A stretch of DNA of 17,124 bases, taken from positions 236 through 17,359 of the forward strand of contig JAUNAE010000042.1 in assembly GCA_030527765.1 (NCBI GenBank). The letters run 5' to 3'. Shown piece after piece: positions 1 through 7,046 of this stretch (position 1 is its first letter; each line of letters starts with the position of its first letter). The notes beneath the pieces were generated by a model. That model was not told the origin of the DNA. It did not search any database and worked only from the letters and a program-made list of their open reading frames with translations. Both the position numbers and the translations under genes were made by a program. Source of the DNA: Eubacteriales bacterium (GTDB lineage: Bacteria > Bacillota_A > Clostridia > Lachnospirales > Lachnospiraceae).

Positions 1-389
1 GGAGCTGCTGTATAGCTGGCACCATTCAGAATGAATACACCGAAGAAATTCGCAACACCCATACCAAAAGTTGTCAGTGCCAGACCGGTTACATTCTGAT
101 TCGCTCTCAGGGTAATTGTCAGGAAACTGAAAATCAAACCTCCGAACATGGATGCAATGATAGAACAAACCAACGCCAAAAGTATACAAACCCATCCTTT
201 TGGATTCGTTGCAAGCTTTTCATAGTAATAAGAACTTGCAAATCCGGCAAAACCTCCGAGGTACATAATTCCCGGAACACCCAGGTTCAGGTTACCTGAT
301 TTTTCTGTTACGATCTCTCCCATGGAGCCAAACATAATGATTGTTCCGAAGGGAATGGCACGAAGAATCCATGCAATTAATGTACTCAT
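1..389 (-). CDS. BMP-family ABC transporter, second permease (C-terminus outside window)
   Basis: Inner-membrane permease subunit of a probable nucleoside importer; 129 codons are visible and the reading frame is still open at base 1, so the C-terminal part is missing. I read this partial frame directly from the minus strand. It starts MSTLIAWILRAIPFGTIIMF and has several hydrophobic helices. Around residues 24-42 it carries a segment like GEIVTEKSGNLNLGVPG, matching the family pattern 'E-(R/K)-x-G-x-x-N-(I/L)-G-x-x-G' of YufQ/NupC-like permeases. Its ATG overlaps the stop of the preceding permease gene in an ATGA, indicating translational coupling. The substrate is inferred from the family and from the neighbouring binding protein. 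The likely relatives are guanosine/purine nucleoside systems (YufNOPQ, BmpA-NupABC), but sugars or other ligands cannot be excluded. Confidence 0.88.
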   Translation of the reverse strand, partial: MSTLIAWILRAIPFGTIIMFGSMGEIVTEKSGNLNLGVPGIMYLGGFAGFASSYYYEKLATNPKGWVCILLALVCSIIASMFGGLIFSFLTITLRANQNVTGLALTTFGMGVANFFGVFILNGASYTAA

Positions 390-1492
390 GCATTTGCCTC
401 CTTTCTGGAACCTTTGAAAATCATGCGATAATTGATAAAGAACTCGCTGCCCAGAATAAAGAACAGAATAATTCCCTCAATAATACTTGCAGCGAAATCA
501 TTCAATCCATAAGCGGATGCAATCTCTGCTGCTCCTTTGGAAAGAAATACCAGAAGGAAGGAAATCAGAGCCATATAGAATGTATTAAATTTCGCAAGCC
601 ATGCAACGATAATTGCAGTGAATCCCTGTCCGCCTGCAGATGCAGTGGAAATCGTCTGGTCACGTCCTGCAACAATCAAAAATCCTGCAAGACCGCAGAT
701 CGCACCGGAAATCAGCATAGTACGAATGGTAACTTTCTTTACGTTGATTCCTGCGTAACGTGCAGTATTCTCAGACTCACCTACAACGGTAATCTCATAT
801 CCCTGTTTGGAATGTTTCAGATAGATATACATTACAAAAGTCAGAATCACAACGACAAGGATATTGATGTTGTATCTCTGTCCGAAGAACTGCGGAAACC
901 ATCCTGCTTTTGTAGACATGTTCAGTTTTCCAAGGGAGGATGCCTGTCCACGCATGATGTTTGTCATACATGCCACAATACTAGTTGCAACATAGTTCAT
1001 CATCAGAGTAAACAGTGTTTCATTGGTATTCCAGAAAGCTTTAAAAAGCGCCGGAATCATTCCCCAGATTCCACCGGCAACAATACTGGTAATGCACATA
1101 GTTGCAAAAAGCAGGGGTGCCGGCATGGTTGCGCCGAAACGTACCATAACCAGTGCTGTCATAAGGCCGCCGATCAGAACCTGACCTTCTGCTCCAACGT
1201 TCCAGAAACGCATTTTAAAAGCCGGTGCCAGTGCGATACCGATACACAGAAGTGTTACCAGATCTCGCATTGCCCAGGAAAATCTCATGGATGTCATGAA
1301 GGTTCCCTGGAACATAACTCCGTAAACCGCCAGTGGATTCAGACCGGTTACAGAATAAATAAAAATCGCATCAACGACAAGTGCAAGAACAATCGCAGCC
1401 GCACGGACAAACACTTTTTTGCCGTAACTGATTTCGTCTCTCTTGACGATACGGGCGAAGGGTTCCTTTGATTTGTCATTCAGATTACTCAT
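386..1492 (-). CDS. BMP-family ABC transporter, first permease
   Basis: Polytopic membrane subunit (368 aa) of the nucleoside-type ABC importer. After a short polar N-terminus (to about residue 28) the chain alternates hydrophobic helices with short loops. The segment FKMRFWNVGAEGQVLIGG (about residues 92-109) fits the family signature 'F-N-x-G-x-E-G-Q' of YufP/NupB-like permeases, in the branched-chain amino-acid permease superfamily. The ATG is preceded by GGAGGG at an 8-base spacing. The start lies inside the last codons of the ATPase gene (8-base overlap), and its stop overlaps the start of the second permease by four bases, so the three genes are one tightly coupled transcript. Length is normal for the family. 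The transported ligand is an inference. Confidence 0.93.
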   Translation of the reverse strand: MSNLNDKSKEPFARIVKRDEISYGKKVFVRAAAIVLALVVDAIFIYSVTGLNPLAVYGVMFQGTFMTSMRFSWAMRDLVTLLCIGIALAPAFKMRFWNVGAEGQVLIGGLMTALVMVRFGATMPAPLLFATMCITSIVAGGIWGMIPALFKAFWNTNETLFTLMMNYVATSIVACMTNIMRGQASSLGKLNMSTKAGWFPQFFGQRYNINILVVVILTFVMYIYLKHSKQGYEITVVGESENTARYAGINVKKVTIRTMLISGAICGLAGFLIVAGRDQTISTASAGGQGFTAIIVAWLAKFNTFYMALISFLLVFLSKGAAEIASAYGLNDFAASIIEGIILFFILGSEFFINYRMIFKGSRKEANA

Positions 1493-3026
1493 TGGTTTTT
1501 CCCTCCTCTTTCAAATGTGTCATTAAAAGTCCAATCTCTTCTTTGGTTGTTGTGCGGGCATCTACAATTCCATTCACCTTACCGCCGCAGAGAACAAGAA
1601 TACGGTCACACAGATCGATCAGAACATCCAGATCCTCGCCTACATAAATAACGGCAATACCCTCTTTTTTCTCATCATCCAGCAGATTATAAATGGTGTA
1701 AGAAGTGTTAATGTCCAGTCCACGAACAGCATATGCAGTCATAAGAACGGTTGGTGCCTCACTGATCTCACGACCAACGAGTACCTTCTGCACATTACCA
1801 CCGGACAGACGTCTAACCGGTGTATTCAGGCTTGGAGTAACAACCTCCAGCTGATCCATAACTTTCTCTGCCATTTTCTTCGGCGTTCTCATATCAGTCA
1901 TGAGAGAACGGCCTTTTCCATAGGACTTCAGCAGCATATTGCCTGTCATACCCATAGAACCTACCAGACCCATTCCAAGACGGTCTTCCGGAACGAAAGC
2001 CAGATGCACACCGGCATCTCTGATCTTCTTCGGTGTCTTGCCCACAAGCTGAAGCGGAGACGCCTCTTTGCCTTTTTCAAAGAATTCGATACTGCTGCCC
2101 TCTGCGGTATGCTGAAGCCCCGCAATTGCCTCCAGAAGTTCCTTCTGTCCGTTTCCGGATACACCGGCAATACCGAGGATCTCACCACCATAAGCATCGA
2201 AACTGATGTTATCCAGTACTTTGACATTCTCCATATTGTAAGCAGTAAGGTTCTTGACCGAAAGTCTCTTCACTGTATTTTCCGGCTCACTTCTGCGGAT
2301 ATCCAGTTCAACTTTACGTCCTACCATTGCTTCTGTAAGAGAACTCTCACTTGCTCCCTTGGTTTCTACCGTCTCGATATATTCTCCTTTACGAAGAATT
2401 GCAACCCGGTCAGAAATTGCAAGCACCTCATGCAGTTTATGGGTAATGATGATCACAGATTTGTTGTCATTTCGCATATTTCGAATGACTTCAAAAAGAC
2501 GCTCAGTCTCCTGCGGAGTCAGAACTGCAGTTGGCTCATCCAGAATCAGAATCTCTGCTCCTCTGTAAAGAACCTTTACAATTTCAAGAGTCTGCTTCTG
2601 AGATACACTCATCTCATACACCTTCTGATGAAGGTCTAAGTCGAAATGGTATTTCTCACAGATTTTGCGAGTTTTTTCCTCAACTGCTTTCAGATCAAAC
2701 TTCTCTTTTTTGTCCAGTCCAAGGGCAACATTCTCTACTGCAGAGAATACATCAATCAGTTTGAAGTGCTGATGAATCATTCCGATCCCCAGTTCAAAAG
2801 CATCTTTTGGAGAGCGAATCTCTACCGGTTTGCCCTCTACAAGGATTTCTCCTTCATCCGGATAATAAATTCCGGCAATCATATTCATAAGAGTGGTTTT
2901 TCCACTGCCGTTCTCTCCGAGAACTGCAAGAATCTCACCTTTACGAATATCCATGGTCACATTTTTGTTCGCAACAACCTTGCCAAATGTTTTTGTTACA
3001 TTTTTCAACTGGATTGCGTAATCCAA
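1485..3026 (-). CDS. BMP-family ABC transporter, double ATP-binding protein
   Basis: Cytoplasmic ATPase (513 aa) with two nucleotide-binding domains in one chain, as in YufO/NupA and sugar importers such as RbsA. Domain 1 is canonical: Walker A GENGSGKTT at residues 37-45, Q-loop glutamine at 86, signature region SVSQKQTLE near 140-148, Walker B ILILDEP at 159-165, and switch histidine 196. Domain 2 (from about residue 255) is degenerate. Its P-loop reads GVSGNGQKE (288-296), without the GK(S/T) core, while the LSGGN signature (407-411) is intact. Its Walker B region VLMTAYAVRGLD (427-438) lacks the acidic pair. Such asymmetry is known for this family. Translation begins at TTG, preceded by GGGAGG with a 7-base spacing; no better start lies nearby. 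It follows the binding-protein gene after a hairpin and overlaps the first permease gene. Confidence 0.94.
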   Translation of the reverse strand: MDYAIQLKNVTKTFGKVVANKNVTMDIRKGEILAVLGENGSGKTTLMNMIAGIYYPDEGEILVEGKPVEIRSPKDAFELGIGMIHQHFKLIDVFSAVENVALGLDKKEKFDLKAVEEKTRKICEKYHFDLDLHQKVYEMSVSQKQTLEIVKVLYRGAEILILDEPTAVLTPQETERLFEVIRNMRNDNKSVIIITHKLHEVLAISDRVAILRKGEYIETVETKGASESSLTEAMVGRKVELDIRRSEPENTVKRLSVKNLTAYNMENVKVLDNISFDAYGGEILGIAGVSGNGQKELLEAIAGLQHTAEGSSIEFFEKGKEASPLQLVGKTPKKIRDAGVHLAFVPEDRLGMGLVGSMGMTGNMLLKSYGKGRSLMTDMRTPKKMAEKVMDQLEVVTPSLNTPVRRLSGGNVQKVLVGREISEAPTVLMTAYAVRGLDINTSYTIYNLLDDEKKEGIAVIYVGEDLDVLIDLCDRILVLCGGKVNGIVDARTTTKEEIGLLMTHLKEEGKTNE

Positions 3027-3055
3027 GATGGTTCCTCCCTTTCTATAAAGTGGAT

Positions 3056-3088
3056 AAGGCTGCCGCGGTTTGATTCTGCGACAGCCTT
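3056..3088 (-). promoter_or_regulatory. Stem-loop between binding-protein and ATPase genes
   Basis: An 11-bp stem with one G-U pair on the minus strand (arms 3056-3066 and 3078-3088, loop of 11) sits 52 bases after the binding-protein stop and about 30 bases before the ATPase start. No T-run follows on the minus strand, so it is not a standard intrinsic terminator in the direction of the genes. Such hairpins commonly protect the 3' end of the abundant binding-protein message and lower downstream expression; that role is an inference. On the plus strand a T-rich stretch follows, but no plus-strand gene ends there. Confidence 0.6.
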
Positions 3089-3140
3089 TCCTGTTCTCTT
3101 TTGTATAATCTCTGAAAAGATATCAGAGGTAAAGTCGATC

Positions 3141-4418
3141 TTACTCTACTGCGTCAGCATCCTCAGTGATACCATCAATTCTAAGAGAGAAGTATGGAGC
3201 ACTGCGGAATGTAGACTCTGCGAAGTAACCATCCTGAATAGCCTCTACGGTCTCACCCTGATATACAACAGTTGCAGGATCTGTGGTCCAATCCATGAAG
3301 GAAAGATCAACTTCTGCAGTTGTAACTTCTTCGCCGCCTACAGTAAATGTAGTGGTGTCGAATACGTGAAGCTCGCCGTTCTTCAGCTGCTCTTCAATCT
3401 CAGCAACTTTCTCTGCAGTACCCTCTGCACAGGACTCACCAAGAGCGGTGATACCTACTGCATCCTGGCTGTAACCCTCAGACCAGTTTGCCTCAACCTG
3501 CTCGCCTGCCATTACAGTCTCAAACAGATGTTTGTAGTATACAGTCCAGTTGTTTGTAGCAGATGTCAGAGCTGCGGTAGGAGCAGTCTCAAGCATGTCA
3601 ATGTTGTATCCTACAGAGTAGCAGATCTTACCGGAATCAAGAAGTTTCTGGGTTGCTGCCGGAGCACCTGTGGAATCTGCGTGCTGTCCGATAATAACAG
3701 AACCGTTAGCGATCAGAGCCTCAGCTGCTGCTGCCTCTTTGTCAATATCAAACCAGGAGTTTGTGTACAGAACTTCCATAACAACATTCGGAACAATGCT
3801 CTTTACACCAAGGTAGAATGCGGTATAACCGGAAACAACCTCTGCGTAGTTAAATGCTCCAACATAACCGATTTTTACGTTGCCGTCAGCATCAAAGCTG
3901 TCTGCCTGAGTCTCAGCGGAAAGATCTCCGGACTCTAACAGTTCCTGAAGTTTCATACCGGCAACAACACCGGATACATAACGAGACTCATATACATCTG
4001 TAAATGCGTTCTTGAAGTTGTCAAGTCCGCTGATCTCAGCAAAGTCACCTGTCATAGATACGAACTGTGCATCGGAGTACTCCTCTGCTACCTGTACCAT
4101 ATATGTCTGATGTCCGTAGCTGTTGGAAATAACGAGACCGCATCCCTGACCAACTAAGTCAACTGCAGCATCGTAGCAGCTGGAATCCTCTGGAGTTTTG
4201 TATTTCCATACGATCTGATCACTGCCAATTCCCAGTTCCTCAGCTGCTGCTGAGATACCATCCATATGAGCTTTGGTATATCCCTCAGTCTCATCACCTA
4301 CGAGAATAACACCAACTTTGATGTCATCAGCGTAAACTGCTGTGGTTCCAGCGAACATGGATGCTGTAAGGGCAGAAGCAAGTGCAAGGCCCATCAGTTT
4401 GTTCATACCTTTTTTCAT
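3141..4418 (-). CDS. BMP/PnrA-like substrate-binding protein of nucleoside-type ABC transporter
   Basis: Extracytoplasmic solute receptor (425 aa) that would deliver ligand to the permeases encoded downstream. The N-terminus MKKGMNKLMGLALASALTAS is a classical signal peptide, with likely signal peptidase I cleavage after AVYA (residue 30). The mature protein opens with IKVGVILVGDETEGYTKAHM, typical of the BMP/PnrA (Med/TmpC) family. Segments such as VGQGCGLVISNSYG and a C-terminal tail rich in acidic residues are visible. There is no lipobox cysteine in the signal region, unlike most BMP proteins of Gram-positives, so membrane anchoring is not explained by this sequence. The ATG has a strong AAGGAGG site at a 7-base spacing and a consensus promoter about 40 bases upstream. 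It is the first gene of the transporter operon. A purine nucleoside ligand is inferred from the family. Confidence 0.92.
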   Translation of the reverse strand: MKKGMNKLMGLALASALTASMFAGTTAVYADDIKVGVILVGDETEGYTKAHMDGISAAAEELGIGSDQIVWKYKTPEDSSCYDAAVDLVGQGCGLVISNSYGHQTYMVQVAEEYSDAQFVSMTGDFAEISGLDNFKNAFTDVYESRYVSGVVAGMKLQELLESGDLSAETQADSFDADGNVKIGYVGAFNYAEVVSGYTAFYLGVKSIVPNVVMEVLYTNSWFDIDKEAAAAEALIANGSVIIGQHADSTGAPAATQKLLDSGKICYSVGYNIDMLETAPTAALTSATNNWTVYYKHLFETVMAGEQVEANWSEGYSQDAVGITALGESCAEGTAEKVAEIEEQLKNGELHVFDTTTFTVGGEEVTTAEVDLSFMDWTTDPATVVYQGETVEAIQDGYFAESTFRSAPYFSLRIDGITEDADAVE

Positions 4419-4459
4419 AACTTTTCCTCCTTAAAATAAGATGCCTCTAATTCATCACC

Positions 4460-4488
4460 ATTTTATTCGTATGATTTCAAAATGTCAA
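4460..4488 (-). promoter_or_regulatory. Sigma-A promoter of the transporter operon
   Basis: On the minus strand a perfect TTGACA (4483-4488) is separated by 17 bases from TAAAAT (4460-4465). This predicts a transcript start near 4452 and a leader of roughly 35 bases before the binding-protein ATG. The leader is too short for a purine riboswitch, and no regulator box was recognised. Confidence 0.88.
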
Positions 4489-4522
4489 TCATTTTTCCTT
4501 TCGAAACTTCAGAAAACATACA

Positions 4523-5566
4523 TTATTCCAGATAAATTCCCCATTCCTGCTGTTCTGTGACATATCCAATCAATGCAGCACACGGAATGACGCTCTGAAG
4601 TTCCCGACAAAGTTCCTCTGCTTCTTTTTCCGGAAGTGCAATCAGAAGTCCTCCGCTGGTCTGCGGATCATACAGAAGATCCTGCATCGTTCTGGTCACA
4701 TGGGTAGCTGCTTTTACTCTTTTTTCTGCAAAAGTCCGATTGCGGTACGCCCCTGCCGGAAGAAATCCCATACTCGCCAGATCATAGGCCTCCGGGTGAT
4801 ACGGAATCCGATCTGTCATAAGATGAATGCTGCTGTCACTTCCCACTGCCATCTCGCAAGTATGTCCCATAAGAGCAAATCCGGTCACATCTGTACAGCT
4901 ATGTACCGAATACTTCACCATAATGTCTCTCGCCTTTTTATTAAGGGCCGCCATCTGCTGATACACTTTTCCCATCAGAGCATCCGACACCAGTCCCATC
5001 TCTGCTCTTGCAGCAGTTGTCAGTACACCGATTCCAAGAGGTTTTGTCAGAACAAGGGCATCTCCCGGCTTCGCTCCGCTGTTCGTCAGAACCTTCCGGG
5101 GATGTACAAATCCGGTCACTGCCAGTCCGTAGATCGGCTCTGCACCACGTATAGTATGTCCACCGGAAATAATTGTTCCGGCTTCATATGCTTTGGAGTA
5201 TCCCCCTCGAAGAATTTCCTGAACTGTTTGATCGTCCATATACTCTGAAAGACACATAATATTCAGCGCAAGGCGCGGCTCTCCTCCCATGGCATATACA
5301 TCGCTCAAAGCATTTGCTGCCGCAATCTGTCCATAAAGGAATGGATCATCCACAATCGGCGGAAAGAAATCCGTTGTCTGAACGATGGCAGTTTCATCAT
5401 TGATCACGTAAACACTGGCATCATCGCTTTTGTCATAACCTACAATCAAATTCGGATCTTTATGTGTTTCAAATCCCTGCAGCAGTTTCGAGAGGGTTCC
5501 TGCTCCAACCTTCGCTCCACATCCGGCACAATTTGCCAGCTTCGTCAGTTTTATTTCATTTTCCAT
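4523..5566 (-). CDS. selD: Selenide, water dikinase (selenophosphate synthetase)
   Basis: Cytosolic enzyme (347 aa) making selenophosphate from selenide and ATP. Selenophosphate is the selenium donor for selenocysteine, 2-selenouridine in tRNA, or selenium-dependent molybdenum hydroxylases. The N-terminal catalytic loop reads LANCAGCGAK (residues 10-19). C16 and K19 align with the essential Cys17 and Lys20 of the E. coli enzyme, and C16 is cysteine rather than selenocysteine. The ATP-site segments YDKSDDASVY and TTDFFPPIVDDPF and the SGGHTIRGAEP loop are intact. The frame is open upstream to a TTG at 5584, but ATG 5566 is preferred: GGAG lies 7-8 bases upstream and the protein then matches the usual family length. 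It is alone: no selA, selB, selC or selU is visible. rseP upstream ends at a terminator, and no clear selD promoter was found. Confidence 0.96.
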   Translation of the reverse strand: MENEIKLTKLANCAGCGAKVGAGTLSKLLQGFETHKDPNLIVGYDKSDDASVYVINDETAIVQTTDFFPPIVDDPFLYGQIAAANALSDVYAMGGEPRLALNIMCLSEYMDDQTVQEILRGGYSKAYEAGTIISGGHTIRGAEPIYGLAVTGFVHPRKVLTNSGAKPGDALVLTKPLGIGVLTTAARAEMGLVSDALMGKVYQQMAALNKKARDIMVKYSVHSCTDVTGFALMGHTCEMAVGSDSSIHLMTDRIPYHPEAYDLASMGFLPAGAYRNRTFAEKRVKAATHVTRTMQDLLYDPQTSGGLLIALPEKEAEELCRELQSVIPCAALIGYVTEQQEWGIYLE

Positions 5567-5580
5567 CTGTTTTCTCCAAA

Positions 5581-5619
5581 TCAAACGGATATTCGCAATC
5601 CGCTTCGCTACTTACTCAT
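5581..5619. repeat. Dispersed hairpin repeat, copy 1 (selD leader)
   Basis: A 39-base segment matching 16960-16998 in the same orientation with 3 mismatches; the first 25 bases are identical. Its core is CGGAT-ATTCGCA-ATCCG (5586-5602), which extends on the minus strand to an 8-bp stem containing one G-U pair (AAGCGGAT with ATCCGTTT). In minus-strand reading it ends about 14 bases before the selD start and would lie in the selD leader. No coding role is seen. Confidence 0.75.
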
Positions 5620-5650
5620 AACCGAATCAAAGAAGTCTCTCACTGTCAGT

Positions 5651-5667
5651 CGGATACTCGCAATCCG
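5651..5667. repeat. Degenerate second core of the dispersed hairpin repeat
   Basis: CGGATACTCGCAATCCG is a one-base variant of the core at 5586-5602, 65 bases away in the same orientation. Flanks are only weakly similar. With copy 1 it forms a loose tandem between the rseP terminator and selD. Confidence 0.55.
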
Positions 5668-5709
5668 TTTCCGCTGCCTGCGTGCAAACCGAATAGCTGC
5701 CTGACTTTG

Positions 5710-5748
5710 AAAAGTCCCACACTCTGCAAGTTAGAGCATGGGACTTTT
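5710..5748 (-). terminator. Intrinsic terminator after rseP
   Basis: Arms AAAAGTCCCA (5710-5719) and TGGGACTTTT (5739-5748) form a 10-bp stem, with an inner CTCT/AGAG pairing. Symmetric A/T flanks let it work in both directions. It starts 11 bases after the rseP stop and marks the end of the envelope operon. Confidence 0.85.
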
Positions 5749-5758
5749 CCATGTACCG

Positions 5759-7045
5759 TTATATAAGTTTCATAATATCACTATATACAATAAAGACCAT
5801 CAGCGCCATCAGAAGTACAAATCCCGCAAAGTGTACAGCACCTTCGATTTTCTGATTTCCCCGTTTGCGGCGGATCGCCTCAATAATCAGGAACACCAGT
5901 CTTCCTCCATCCAGTGCCGGAAGCGGAAGAAGATTCATCACTCCAAGGTTTGCCGATAGAAGAACCGCCATATTCAGCATGTTCATCCACGTGATCAGTG
6001 CACCTTCACTTTTGGAAGCTTCATATGTATCTCCTATGGCATCGACAACGCCAATCGGACCGCTGAGATCGTTCATTCCAAGTCCACCTCTGACCAATTC
6101 TCTCAGACTCAGAATTGTAGAACGCACCATATATTTCACTTCATAGAAGCCATACTTCAGCACCTTTGAAGTTCCGACTTTTTCCGCACCCACATTGTAA
6201 TAAAATCCAAGGCTTGGAGATTTGTAAACGGCAGGCACAATCGTTGCCTCGTATTCCAGCCCGTCTCTCATGTATGTGATATCCACGGACTGATCTCCCA
6301 ATGGATGTTCCTCAATATAGGCATCATACTCATCAGAATTTGCAACTTTTTGTCCGTCAATGGATGTGATCACATCCCCTGCCTGAAGTCCTGCATCTTC
6401 CAGTGGAAGTCCCGGAATCAGAGAAGCTACCGTCATTGTCCCATCTCCGGAGCGGTTCAGTCCCAGAAGATATCGCTCATTCGTATCAAGAACGAAGGTA
6501 AGTTCCACCTTTTCTCCATCTCGAAGGACGGTCATGTCCACCTGCTCATCGACTTTCAGTTCGTTGAGATACGTGTAGACATACAGATCTTTTCCCAGAT
6601 CCACATGATATCCATTAAAGCTTTCAATGATGTCCCCAACCTTCAGTCCCGCAGCTTCCGCATTGGAATTCTCTTCCACCTCCAGAACCTTCGGGCTGTC
6701 CGATCCGACAAAGCCTACGATAATGACAGACAGAACAAAGGCAAGAAGAAAATTAAAAACCGGTCCTGCCGCCACAACGGAAATTCTTCCCCAGACAGAA
6801 GCACTCTGAAAGCTTCCCGGCCTCCGATCCTCCAGGTCCTCTCCCATCATGGCACAGGATCCTCCGATCGGCAGTGCTTTGATGGAATAACGGGTTCCTC
6901 CCTTTTCAAAGCTTGCGATTCTCGGTCCCATTCCGATCGAGAACTCTTCAACCACAATATGATTCCATTTTGCCAGAAGGAAATGCCCCAGCTCATGAAT
7001 AAATACAACAAGACTGAAAATGATCAGTGCAAAAACAATTCCCAA
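5759..7045 (-). CDS. rseP: Site-2 membrane zinc metalloprotease (RseP/RasP family)
   Basis: Intramembrane protease cleaving membrane-anchored regulators and signal peptide remnants. The first membrane helix carries the zinc motif HELGH (residues 17-21 from the chosen start). The partner motif NLLPLPALDGG lies near residues 371-381, followed by a last helix. Two PDZ-like units are visible in the middle: AAGLKVGDIIESFNG and LEDAGLQAGDVITSIDG. The frame is open to a TTG at 7093 within dxr. I prefer TTG 7045 (428 aa) because it lies one base after the dxr stop, has AGGTGG upstream, and places the first helix at the N-terminus as is usual. This implies start by translational coupling to dxr. It is the last gene of the operon, with a terminator just behind it. 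The physiological substrate is not shown here. Confidence 0.94.
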   Translation of the reverse strand: MGIVFALIIFSLVVFIHELGHFLLAKWNHIVVEEFSIGMGPRIASFEKGGTRYSIKALPIGGSCAMMGEDLEDRRPGSFQSASVWGRISVVAAGPVFNFLLAFVLSVIIVGFVGSDSPKVLEVEENSNAEAAGLKVGDIIESFNGYHVDLGKDLYVYTYLNELKVDEQVDMTVLRDGEKVELTFVLDTNERYLLGLNRSGDGTMTVASLIPGLPLEDAGLQAGDVITSIDGQKVANSDEYDAYIEEHPLGDQSVDITYMRDGLEYEATIVPAVYKSPSLGFYYNVGAEKVGTSKVLKYGFYEVKYMVRSTILSLRELVRGGLGMNDLSGPIGVVDAIGDTYEASKSEGALITWMNMLNMAVLLSANLGVMNLLPLPALDGGRLVFLIIEAIRRKRGNQKIEGAVHFAGFVLLMALMVFIVYSDIMKLI

Positions 7046-7046
7046 C

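Noticed and set aside
341..1471. Long plus-strand open frame (376 codons), rich in Cys, His and Ser
   Set aside because: It lies opposite a clear ABC permease gene; its composition is that of a frame antisense to a membrane protein, and it has no ribosome site or family pattern.
2646..3938. Long plus-strand open frame (430 codons) across the ATPase and binding-protein genes
   Set aside because: It runs antisense through two recognised genes and their spacer, with no ribosome site and no recognisable motif; a shadow frame.
4419..4460. Purine riboswitch upstream of the transporter operon
   Set aside because: The predicted leader is about 35 bases and contains no three-way junction elements.
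4523..5584. Selenocysteine (UGA) in the SelD active-site loop
   Set aside because: The catalytic position is a cysteine codon and there is no in-frame UGA; the enzyme does not need selenocysteine.
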